Made by a program: the position numbers and the translations under genes. From BTUB01 sp963836585 (GTDB taxonomy: Bacteria > Babelota > Babeliae > Babelales > Vermiphilaceae), in NCBI GenBank assembly GCA_963836585.1, contig CAWIJV010000003.1, positions 186,001-250,000 of the forward strand: 64,000 nucleotides of DNA, read 5' to 3'. The notes below the pieces were generated by a model. It made no database searches. It was not told the origin of the DNA and saw only the letters and a program-made list of their open reading frames with translations. Positions 1 through 6,796 of this stretch are shown piece by piece; the stretch's first letter is position 1; every line of letters starts with the position of its first letter.

Positions 1-170
1 TGTTTATGGCAGAAGTGGTGGCAACCTGTGGGCCACGTGGCAATGATAACATAATTCTTACGAGCAACTGTTCTCAACTTCCTAGTCTTATGCCAAGCAA
101 TATCATAATTGGTGGGATCGGCACAGAGATTTTCTTCCCAATTACTTTTGGCCTCAAATATAGCTTTTAA
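1..170 (+). CDS. Outer-membrane beta-barrel paralog, 3' end only
   Basis: Only the last 55 codons are in the window, read from base 3 to a TAA at 168-170. The end reads GTEIFFPITFGLKYSF, which matches the ends of the three complete paralogs downstream (GTELRFPVTAGIRYSF), and VVATCGPRG matches their conserved VIASCGPR. A terminal Phe after alternating hydrophobic residues is the usual beta-barrel C-terminal signature recognised by the BAM machinery. This is the fourth member of the array; its N-terminus lies outside the window. The specific family is not identified. Confidence 0.8.
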   Translation, partial: FMAEVVATCGPRGNDNIILTSNCSQLPSLMPSNIIIGGIGTEIFFPITFGLKYSF

Positions 171-246
171 TGCATAGATAAAGCGTTTTTTAACCCAGAT
201 GTAATGCCGGTTGCAGCATCTGGGTTAATTTTTTTGAATTTAACTC

Positions 247-276
247 TTGATTTTTTTTTAATAATCAGGGTAGTCT
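247..276 (+). promoter_or_regulatory. Sigma70-type promoter of the first complete barrel gene
   Basis: TTGATT at 247-252, an 18-base spacer, then TAGTCT at 271-276. The same TTGATT-N18-TAGNNT arrangement precedes the next two paralogs, which supports it although the -10 is weak. Confidence 0.55.
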
Positions 277-318
277 ATGAATCGGTTGCAGTATTAACAA
301 TTTTAAAAAAGGGTAATT

Positions 319-1188
319 ATGAAAAAACTTCTTACTGCAAAATCCCTATCCTTATTAATGCTTTTATCTTTGCTCGGTGGCAAAGCGGAAGCAGGTCGTC
401 ACAGTGACGATGGTTATGTGAGTGAATCACGTGACTGTTGCATGAGCTCATGCTATGAATGTGGATGTAATCCACTTTATTGCGGAGCGTGGGACTTACA
501 AATCCAAGGTGGGGCAAACTTCACTACATGGAGAAACCGTGGTCCTATATATGGCATTGAGTGTGGACAAGCTGCTTCTACAGGTCAGTTAACGACTGTA
601 TTTGCAACAGGTCCAAGCTTCAAGGACCTGTTCAAAACTCCATGGACAGTTGGTGGCCAAGTTGGTTATCACATGTCAGATAATACTCGTGTGTATGTTG
701 AATTTGACTACAGTCAAACCAAAGGTAAGAGCAATGTACTTACCGAAAGCATCGTCACACTCACGAGCATTAATTTCTATCCAAACAAATACAAGTTCTT
801 CGAGGCATATGCCGGCGCCCGCTACTATTGGGATCGCTGGTGTGATCGCGTTTCCTTCTTCCTTGGTGGAAAGATTGGTTTAACGCATCACCAAAAAACA
901 ACCACTTCTAACTTTGCGGTTGTTCCTACTTTTGTCTTGGCAGCTGATAGCAATCTGTATTTGAGCAATACCATTGTAAGCGGTGGCGCTGACTTTGGTT
1001 TTGATGTTTGCTTCTGTGGCAACTGGTCATTTGTAGTGCAAGGCGCGGTAATCGCATCATGCGGTCCTCGTGCGATTGCTCCAATTGTGATCGATCCAAC
1101 AGTAGCCGGCGTAAGTACGTTATTCTTGGGCAACGTGGGCACCGAACTCCGTTTCCCAGTAACTGCTGGCATTCGTTACAGCTTCTAA
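319..1188 (+). CDS. Cys-rich exported beta-barrel-like protein, paralog 1 (289 aa)
   Basis: Signal peptide at residues 1-25 (MKK, hydrophobic stretch, ending AEA). The mature start is Cys-rich: CCMSSCYECGCNPLYCGAWD, then a barrel-like body with alternating aromatic strands, a conserved YYWDRWCDRV block, a FCGNW block and a C-terminal RYSF. These are features of an outer-membrane porin or surface barrel. At least ten Cys residues suggest disulfide-linked envelope proteins, as in chlamydial MOMP, but no sequence relationship to MOMP is claimed. A purine-rich AAAAAAGGG lies just before ATG. It has its own promoter and terminator. About 60-70% similar by eye to the paralog at 2425-3267. Confidence 0.85.
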   Translation: MKKLLTAKSLSLLMLLSLLGGKAEAGRHSDDGYVSESRDCCMSSCYECGCNPLYCGAWDLQIQGGANFTTWRNRGPIYGIECGQAASTGQLTTVFATGPSFKDLFKTPWTVGGQVGYHMSDNTRVYVEFDYSQTKGKSNVLTESIVTLTSINFYPNKYKFFEAYAGARYYWDRWCDRVSFFLGGKIGLTHHQKTTTSNFAVVPTFVLAADSNLYLSNTIVSGGADFGFDVCFCGNWSFVVQGAVIASCGPRAIAPIVIDPTVAGVSTLFLGNVGTELRFPVTAGIRYSF

Positions 1189-1223
1189 GAAGCTTTAACA
1201 ACCAACAAAAACTAATAAAAAAA

Positions 1224-1252
1224 GGCATCGATTTTTTTCGATGCCTTTTTTT
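1224..1252 (+). terminator. Rho-independent terminator
   Basis: Perfect 8-bp stem (GGCATCGA at 1224-1231, TCGATGCC at 1238-1245) followed by a T tract. It ends the barrel gene at 319-1188. Confidence 0.85.
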
Positions 1253-1254
1253 AT

Positions 1255-1390
1255 TCTACTTCGCAAAAACAACCGTAGTTTTTAGCCGTGAAAGATAAGT
1301 CGCGAAGTAGAACCCTTCGAAGCTTTAGCGAAGTAGGGTTTTTGCTTCGAAGAATTTCGCGACGACGACTTTATAAGTCGCCGATCGCTT
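1255..1390. repeat. Intergenic palindromic repeat region
   Basis: Contains a 10-bp inverted pair (TCTACTTCGC at 1255-1264, GCGAAGTAGA at 1302-1311), a direct copy of GCGAAGTAG at 1328-1336, and near-palindromes around CTTCGAAG and CGACTTTATAAGTCG. No credible reading frame covers it. It resembles the other GC-richer palindromic spacers in the window in style but not clearly in sequence. Confidence 0.5.
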
Positions 1391-1405
1391 CATTTTCTTT
1401 AACAC

Positions 1406-1435
1406 TTGATTTTTTTTATAAAGTTGCAGTAGTAT
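1406..1435 (+). promoter_or_regulatory. Sigma70-type promoter of barrel paralog 2
   Basis: TTGATT at 1406-1411, 18-base spacer, TAGTAT at 1430-1435. Same architecture as the promoters at 247 and 2350. Confidence 0.6.
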
Positions 1436-1470
1436 CAGTCTAGATTGTCAAACATTATTAAGGAGAATGT

Positions 1471-2346
1471 ATGAAGAATTTCTATACCCAGTATCTTGCC
1501 GCTGCATTGTTGATGGCAGGATCTTTTTTTGTCCCGGCCTATGCCTCGCGGGATTATCAGGATTGTTGCAGATCAAGTTGCTGCTGCTATGAATGTTCGT
1601 GCAACCCACTCTATTGTGGTGCCTGGGATGTGCAGCTTCAGGTGGGTGTTGAGCCTATTCACTGGAGTGATCGGCAAAATATTTCATTGGTAATGTGTAC
1701 CGCCACCCCCGCCGCCAATCCTATTAGTGTATTGTTTGAAGTGCCTCAATTTAGCACCTGGTATCATGTGCCATGGACGATCGGTGGGCAAATTGGCTAC
1801 CATCATTCAGATAATGTTCGTTTGTATGTTGAATTTGATTATGCGCAAGCGTCACACAAAAGTGATGTGGAATTGCAAACAGTTGGCGCAACCTACACGC
1901 TGCTTTTTAATACCGGAAAATATAAGCTCTTTGAAGCCTATGTTGGTGCACGCTACTATTGGGATCGCTGGTGTGATCGCGTTGCCTTCTTTTTAGGCGC
2001 GAAAGCCGGATTTGTGAATCATCAGAATGTTTATTATACGGCGACCATTACGCCGCCGGTGCCTGCAGGAACATTCGCCAATGATATTTTGCTCTTTAAA
2101 GGTGAAAATCGCCCAAGCGGTGGCATCGATTTTGGATTTGATATCTGCTTTTGCGGATGCTGGTCATTGGTTATTGCCGGTGCGGTGATTGCAAGCTGTG
2201 GTCCTTACAGCCAAAATGTGAATCTTAATACCGGTACCAGTTGCAATACTACTACCGTGGTAACCGGCGTGAATAACATTCTGATCGGGCAAACAGGACC
2301 GGAGTTGCGCTTTCCAGTAACGGTTGGTGCGCGTTACAGTTTTTAA
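1471..2346 (+). CDS. Cys-rich exported beta-barrel-like protein, paralog 2 (291 aa)
   Basis: Signal peptide at residues 1-25 (ending AYA), then an even denser Cys cluster (CCRSSCCCYECSCNPLYCGAWD). It shares the YYWDRWCDRV block, the DICFCG block, VIASCGP and the terminal RYSF with its neighbours, but is the most divergent of the three complete copies. AAGGAG precedes ATG by a suitable distance. Likely an outer-membrane surface barrel; function unknown. The insert around residues 80-90 and the loop after HHQN differ most, as expected for exposed loops. Confidence 0.85.
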   Translation: MKNFYTQYLAAALLMAGSFFVPAYASRDYQDCCRSSCCCYECSCNPLYCGAWDVQLQVGVEPIHWSDRQNISLVMCTATPAANPISVLFEVPQFSTWYHVPWTIGGQIGYHHSDNVRLYVEFDYAQASHKSDVELQTVGATYTLLFNTGKYKLFEAYVGARYYWDRWCDRVAFFLGAKAGFVNHQNVYYTATITPPVPAGTFANDILLFKGENRPSGGIDFGFDICFCGCWSLVIAGAVIASCGPYSQNVNLNTGTSCNTTTVVTGVNNILIGQTGPELRFPVTVGARYSF

Positions 2347-2349
2347 CTA

Positions 2350-2379
2350 TTGATTCTTTATAATAAGATGCATTAGAAT
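2350..2379 (+). promoter_or_regulatory. Sigma70-type promoter of barrel paralog 3
   Basis: TTGATT at 2350-2355, 18-base spacer, TAGAAT at 2374-2379. It starts four bases after the stop of paralog 2, so each copy seems to be transcribed separately. Confidence 0.6.
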
Positions 2380-2424
2380 TAAAGCAGATTGCAGTATAAC
2401 TATCTTTAAACTAAGGAGATAACA

Positions 2425-3267
2425 ATGAAACATACTGCCAAATATATGGTAGCAGTGCTACTGATGTGTTCAGGGTTTACTTATGCAGATCGTGAATACA
2501 TGAGCGAATCACGTGATTGTTGCATGAGCTCATGCTATGAATGTGGATGCAATCCACTCTATTGCGGCGCATGGGATTTACAAATCCAAGGCGGCGTAGA
2601 TCCGATCACATGGAGAAATCGTGATCCAATGCTTGGATTTGAGTGTGTTGATTCGGTAGCGACCGCTATAACTATCTTTACCGAAATGCCAAAATTCAAC
2701 CAACTGTTTAAAACACCATGGACTGTGGGTGGCCAAATCGGTTATCACTGGTCAGACAATGCACGTGTGTATGTTGAGTTTGACTATGCACAAGCAAATG
2801 GTAAATCTAACGTCCTTACTCCAGCTGGCACTTTTACTTCCATCAATTTCTATCCTAACAAATACAAGCTCTTCGAGGCATATGCCGGTGCGCGCTACTA
2901 TTGGGATCGTTGGTGTGATCGCGTTTCCTTCTTCCTTGGTGGAAAGATTGGTTTAACGCATCATCAAAAGATTACCACCGGTACTAATTTTGTTAGTGAC
3001 CCTGCAATTGCTTTTCCAGATGGATATTTGCTCTACAGAAGTAATACTCTGGTAAGTGGCGGTGCTGATTTTGGCTTTGATATCTGCTTCTGTGGCAACT
3101 GGTCATTTGTGATTGCCGGTGCAGTAATTGTATCAGCAGGACCAAGTGTCTCTAATCCTCTGATTTTGCTTACGCCGGAAGTTGCTGGCTTAAATCTCTT
3201 AGCATTGGGTGGCATTGGCAATGAACTTCGCTTCCCGGTAACTGCTGGCATTCGCTACAGCTTCTAA
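2425..3267 (+). CDS. Cys-rich exported beta-barrel-like protein, paralog 3 (280 aa)
   Basis: Signal peptide at residues 1-21 (ending TYA), then CCMSSCYECGCNPLYCGAWD, the TPWTVGGQIGYH segment, YYWDRWCDRV, the ICFCGNW block and terminal RYSF. It is close to paralog 1, with long identical stretches at the nucleotide level (the 120 bases around the YYWDRWCDRV codons are nearly the same), which points to recent duplication or gene conversion. A strong AAGGAG precedes ATG. Predicted outer-membrane barrel; ligand or pore role unknown. A strong terminator follows. Confidence 0.85.
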   Translation: MKHTAKYMVAVLLMCSGFTYADREYMSESRDCCMSSCYECGCNPLYCGAWDLQIQGGVDPITWRNRDPMLGFECVDSVATAITIFTEMPKFNQLFKTPWTVGGQIGYHWSDNARVYVEFDYAQANGKSNVLTPAGTFTSINFYPNKYKLFEAYAGARYYWDRWCDRVSFFLGGKIGLTHHQKITTGTNFVSDPAIAFPDGYLLYRSNTLVSGGADFGFDICFCGNWSFVIAGAVIVSAGPSVSNPLILLTPEVAGLNLLALGGIGNELRFPVTAGIRYSF

Positions 3268-3290
3268 AGTTTTTTTCACGCAATCTGAAA

Positions 3291-3323
3291 GGGCACCGCT
3301 TTTTACAGCGGTGTCTTTTTTTT
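3291..3323 (+). terminator. Rho-independent terminator
   Basis: Stem GCACCGCT at 3293-3300 with AGCGGTGT at 3307-3314, then a run of T. It ends the barrel array. Confidence 0.8.
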
Positions 3324-3416
3324 GGTTCGATACGATTGCTTCGCAATCACTCACCACGAACGGAGAATCCCCTTTACCGTTCGTCCCGAGTAGCCCCCTA
3401 GGGCGTATCGAGGGAT
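3324..3416. repeat. Nested palindromic interspersed repeat, copy A
   Basis: Outer arms TTCGATACG and CGTATCGAG, inner arms CACGAACGG and CCGTTCGTC: a hairpin within a hairpin. The left half (TTCGATACGATTGCTTCGCA followed by ATCACTCACCACGAACGG) is nearly the same as copies at 32494 and 52838. It lies between the barrel array and the end of glyA. Confidence 0.8.
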
Positions 3417-3419
3417 AAA

Positions 3420-4670
3420 TTAGTATATCGGATACTTCCTACAAAAAAGCTGCACTTGCTCACCAATAGTCTTGAGCGGCATCTCATTTTCATGATTTTT
3501 TATTGCCTCATCAATCAGCTGCGCAATCTGCTGAATCTCTTCTTTCTTGCTTACGGCGTTATTGCGCGTCAAGCGAGTGGTGAGCGCCGGGGTGCCCAAG
3601 CGGATGCCACTGGTGATCCACGGTTTTTGCGGATCATTGGGAATGCAACTTCTACTTGCGGTGATTCCTGCTTTTTCCAGTGCCGCCTCTGCTGCGCGGC
3701 CGGTGATATTTTTATTACGCAAATCAAGAATAAATAGATGATTATCGGTGCCACCGGTGATGATCTGATAGTTCATAGCATTAAATGCGGCCGCCATTGT
3801 TTGTGCATTGGCGATCACCTGTTTTTGGTAGGTAGTAAAATCGGGCTGCAGCGCCTCTTGGAATGCGACCGCTTTGGCCGCAATTACGTGCATAAATGGG
3901 CCGCCTTGCGATCCGGGCATGATGGCCCGATCAAGGATATCAGCATGCTCTTTTTTGCACAGCGCTATCGCGCCGCGTGGGCCGCGCAAGGTTTTGTGGG
4001 TCGTGGTGGTAACAAAATCGGCTACGCTCACCGGGCTCGGGTGCAGGTTGGTGGCAACCAGACCGGCAATGTGGGCAATGTCGGCCAAAAAATAGGCGCC
4101 GACTGCTTGTGCGATTTGAGCAAATTTTTCAAAATCGATGATGCGTGAATAGGCAGAAGCGCCGGCGATAATGAGGCGCGGTTTGTGTTCATGCGCCAGC
4201 CGTTCGATCGCATTATAATCGAGCAGGTGAGTCTCTTTATCAACTCCATAAGCCACTGATTTATAGAGGTTGCCCGAAAAGTTTACCGCGTGCCCATGGG
4301 TCAGATGACCACCTTCTGCCAGACTCATGCCCATGATAGTGTCGCCCGGCTTGAGGACTGCAAAATAGACTGCCATATTTGCTTGTGAACCGGCATGGGG
4401 CTGCACATTGGCATGCTCGGCGCCAAACAACTGCTTGGCTCGATGGATAGCCAGGAGCTCTGCTTCATCCACATAGATGCACCCGGCATAATACCGTTTG
4501 CCTGGATATCCCTCAGCATATTTATTGGTGAGTGCCGATCCGCTGGCCTCTAAAATGGCTGTGGAGGCATAATTTTCGGAGGCAATGAGGGATATTTGTT
4601 CCTCTTGCCGTCTGGTTTCTTGGTGAATGATGGTAAAAATTTCCGGGTCGGTAACATTTAGAGTGCGCAT
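3420..4670 (-). CDS. glyA: Serine hydroxymethyltransferase (416 aa)
   Basis: Interconverts serine plus tetrahydrofolate with glycine plus 5,10-methylene-THF; cytoplasmic PLP enzyme. Full family length. Visible motifs: LIASENY near the N-terminus, YAEGYPGKRYY, the PLP-contacting D197 and H200 (LADIAHIAGL) and the PLP lysine K226 in TTTTHKTLRGPRG. The ATG start lies 82 bases from the divergent efp start. It is the only one-carbon gene in the window. Confidence 0.97.
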   Translation of the reverse strand: MRTLNVTDPEIFTIIHQETRRQEEQISLIASENYASTAILEASGSALTNKYAEGYPGKRYYAGCIYVDEAELLAIHRAKQLFGAEHANVQPHAGSQANMAVYFAVLKPGDTIMGMSLAEGGHLTHGHAVNFSGNLYKSVAYGVDKETHLLDYNAIERLAHEHKPRLIIAGASAYSRIIDFEKFAQIAQAVGAYFLADIAHIAGLVATNLHPSPVSVADFVTTTTHKTLRGPRGAIALCKKEHADILDRAIMPGSQGGPFMHVIAAKAVAFQEALQPDFTTYQKQVIANAQTMAAAFNAMNYQIITGGTDNHLFILDLRNKNITGRAAEAALEKAGITASRSCIPNDPQKPWITSGIRLGTPALTTRLTRNNAVSKKEEIQQIAQLIDEAIKNHENEMPLKTIGEQVQLFCRKYPIY

Positions 4671-4693
4671 GGCAGTCCCCTTTATTGCATTTT

Positions 4694-4722
4694 TTGATTG
4701 CTTTTCTATACTAGCTTATAAT
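4694..4722 (+). promoter_or_regulatory. Promoter of efp-nusB
   Basis: TTGATT at 4694-4699, 17-base spacer, consensus TATAAT at 4717-4722, about 30 bases before the efp start. Confidence 0.7.
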
Positions 4723-4751
4723 ACCGTTTTTCTCTTTCATAAAGGATTCAT

Positions 4752-5318
4752 GTGATTTCAACTTCTGACTTTCGTAAAGGATGTAAGATCTTGTTCCGTG
4801 ATGCGCCATACATGGTGCTGGAATATCATCATGTAAAGCCGGGTAAAGGTGGGGCATTTGTCCGCACCAAGATGAAAAATATGCTCACCGGGCTAGTGCA
4901 TGAAGAGCTGTTTCGGTCAGGAGAAAAATTCTCGGATCCCAATCTAGAGTATAAACAGATGCAGTATCTGTATGAAGAGGGGGATGATTATAATTTTATG
5001 GATCAAGATTCTTATGAGCAGATTGTGCTCAATAAGAGCCAGCTGGAAGAGGTGCTGGATTTTCTTAAGGAACAAACGATCTACACCATTCTCTATTTTG
5101 GCGAAAGACCAATCGCGGTAACGCCGCCGCTTTCCATGGAATTTGAAGTTAAAGAGACCCCACCGGGTGTCCGTGGTGATACCGCGCAAGGAGCAGGCTC
5201 CAAGCCGGCAACCTTGGAAACCGGACTGGTGATCCAAGTTCCGCTCTTTGTAAATGAAGGTGACCAGATTCGAGTTGATACGCGCACCTCCGAATATCTT
5301 GAACGCGTTAAAAAATAA
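4752..5318 (+). CDS. efp: Translation elongation factor P (188 aa)
   Basis: Relieves ribosome stalling at polyproline. Three-domain EF-P of normal length: KOW-like N-terminal domain with the tip loop PGKGGAF, K32 being the position modified in many bacteria, then two OB-fold domains ending in the conserved RVDTRTSEYLERV. GTG start with AAAGGA upstream. It begins a two-gene unit with nusB, 14 bases downstream. No modification enzyme (epmA, epmB) is visible in this window. Poly-Pro proteins such as the product of 9256-9444 are possible clients. Confidence 0.96.
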   Translation: MISTSDFRKGCKILFRDAPYMVLEYHHVKPGKGGAFVRTKMKNMLTGLVHEELFRSGEKFSDPNLEYKQMQYLYEEGDDYNFMDQDSYEQIVLNKSQLEEVLDFLKEQTIYTILYFGERPIAVTPPLSMEFEVKETPPGVRGDTAQGAGSKPATLETGLVIQVPLFVNEGDQIRVDTRTSEYLERVKK

Positions 5319-5332
5319 CCCTTTTTTCTTGT

Positions 5333-5905
5333 GTGGATACCACGATAATGAGCTGCTGCGGGAATATTCATCATAACGAGACCCATGATGGGATTGAACA
5401 ACCGATTTCTTATAATGATCTATCGCGCCGTGATGTGCGATCATTAGTTTTTCATCTGCTGTATGCGATGGACTGCTTTGAATATGATTCGTCGCTTGAA
5501 GCGATTGTGGATAATTTTAATCGTGGCTTTGATCTGGCTATTCCAGCCGGCTCTGAAGTGTTTAGCGTGGCCCAGCAGGTGATCCAAACGCGTCAGCAGC
5601 TGGATGATGCTATTAAGCCGTTGCTCCATAATTGGCGTTTTGATCGCATTGGATTGTGCACCAAACTGATTCTGCGCTTGGCATTGTGGGAACTGCAAAA
5701 TACCACCATCTCTGCCAACATTGTGATGAATGAAGCGATCGAACTGGCCAAATGCTTTGCCGAACGGGATGCCTATAAATTTGTGAACGGCATTCTGGAT
5801 GAAGCAGTCAAAAAAATGGGCCGTGAAGCTGAAATGGAAGCAGCGAAGCCTAAAGAAGAAAAAGACGAGAAAAAAGAAGAATCTGATTCTGAAAATAAAA
5901 AATAG
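5333..5905 (+). CDS. nusB: Transcription antitermination factor NusB (190 aa)
   Basis: RNA-binding all-helical protein that works with NusE in rRNA antitermination. The NusB core runs from about residue 33 (SRRDVRSLVFHLLYAMD) to about 162, with the conserved LRLALWEL and NEAIELAKCF...YKFVNGILD segments. GTG start. It has an extra N-terminal stretch of about 30 residues containing CCGNIHH, and a Lys/Glu-rich C-terminal tail. An internal ATG at codon 6 is an alternative start. The efp-nusB pairing is common in bacteria. Confidence 0.92.
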   Translation: MDTTIMSCCGNIHHNETHDGIEQPISYNDLSRRDVRSLVFHLLYAMDCFEYDSSLEAIVDNFNRGFDLAIPAGSEVFSVAQQVIQTRQQLDDAIKPLLHNWRFDRIGLCTKLILRLALWELQNTTISANIVMNEAIELAKCFAERDAYKFVNGILDEAVKKMGREAEMEAAKPKEEKDEKKEESDSENKK

Positions 5906-6016
5906 CCTCTAAGGTATTGCATCTATATTAAAATTATTACTATGGTAAATGGTAGTGTGATTTTGTTATTAATTCTTATTTTTAGAAACATATAACAGAA
6001 CTCTACATTAAAAAAA

Positions 6017-6045
6017 TTGAGCGGGTTTTTACGCCCGCTCAAAAA
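6017..6045. terminator. Bidirectional terminator
   Basis: 9-bp stem TTGAGCGGG (6017-6025) with CCCGCTCAA (6034-6042), flanked by A-rich sequence on one side and A-rich (T on the other strand) on the other. It lies between the convergent nusB and the gene at 6063-6248. The rest of 5906-6062 is AT-rich with no other feature seen. Confidence 0.75.
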
Positions 6046-6062
6046 ATTAATATGTTACACAA

Positions 6063-6248
6063 TTATTGCTGCACTGTTTCCGATTCCGCCATTGGCATTG
6101 CCGGTTCAGCTGAGTGATCCATCTGCTCGGCAGAGGCATGGCACATAGAGCCACAGCAGGTTGATTTCTTTGATAAGTAATACAAAGCAGTAATGCTGAG
6201 TGCTGCCAGTGCTACTAAAATAATTGTGTAGAAATTACGTTTGTTCAT
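6063..6248 (-). CDS. Small Cys-containing membrane-anchored protein (61 aa)
   Basis: One N-terminal membrane helix (residues 6-24) followed by STCCGSMCHAS and a Met/Glu-rich acidic tail with two His. AAGGATCC precedes ATG. The CC..MCH cluster plus Met and His suggests metal or thiol chemistry at the membrane surface, but this is inference only. It lies downstream of ndk, 19 bases away, and probably shares its transcript. No family recognised. Confidence 0.7.
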   Translation of the reverse strand: MNKRNFYTIILVALAALSITALYYLSKKSTCCGSMCHASAEQMDHSAEPAMPMAESETVQQ

Positions 6249-6267
6249 ATTAGGATCCTTTTTATAA

Positions 6268-6675
6268 TTATTTTAATTCAGGAAAAAAGAGCACAAGCTC
6301 TTCTTTTGCCGTTTCGCTTGCATCAGAACCATGTGTCGCGTTTCTGCCAATATCGGTACCAAAGAGGTTACGAATGGTACCTTTATCAGCTTTGCGAGAA
6401 TCGGTGGCTCCCATCAAATCGCGCCATCCCTTAATAGCGTTATTTTTTTCAAGAGCCAACAATATTACCGGTCCGGAAGTCACAAATGAAACAAGTTCAC
6501 CAAAAAATGGCCGTTCTTTATGTACGGCATAAAATTCTTCCGCCTTCTTTTTATCAAGCGTTGTCTTTTTCATGCCGACAATGGTAAAGCCGTGCGCTTC
6601 AATCATATCGATGATTTTACCGCTATTTTTTGCAGCAACTGCATCGGGTTTGATGATAGCAAAGGTGCGTTCCAT
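6268..6675 (-). CDS. ndk: Nucleoside diphosphate kinase (135 aa)
   Basis: Transfers the terminal phosphate between nucleoside triphosphates and diphosphates. Full length. Starts ERTFAIIKPDAV; active-site H115 lies in NATHGSD; the RNLFGTDIGRNA loop is intact. It follows rpsA on the same strand. Confidence 0.97.
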   Translation of the reverse strand: MERTFAIIKPDAVAAKNSGKIIDMIEAHGFTIVGMKKTTLDKKKAEEFYAVHKERPFFGELVSFVTSGPVILLALEKNNAIKGWRDLMGATDSRKADKGTIRNLFGTDIGRNATHGSDASETAKEELVLFFPELK

Positions 6676-6796
6676 GATGTTCCTTATTTTTTATCCGAGT
6701 CGTTACCGTCGCGATTACGGGCCGTATATTTTTCCAATTCTAATTGGAACAGATTCTTGGCCTTTGACGTAGCAGCAGCAGGTTTAGCGGCAGCGA

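Noticed and set aside
5906..6062. tRNA or small RNA gene in the spacer after nusB
   Set aside because: It is AT-rich with a bidirectional terminator; no cloverleaf or TTC loop was found. No tRNA was recognised elsewhere in the window either.
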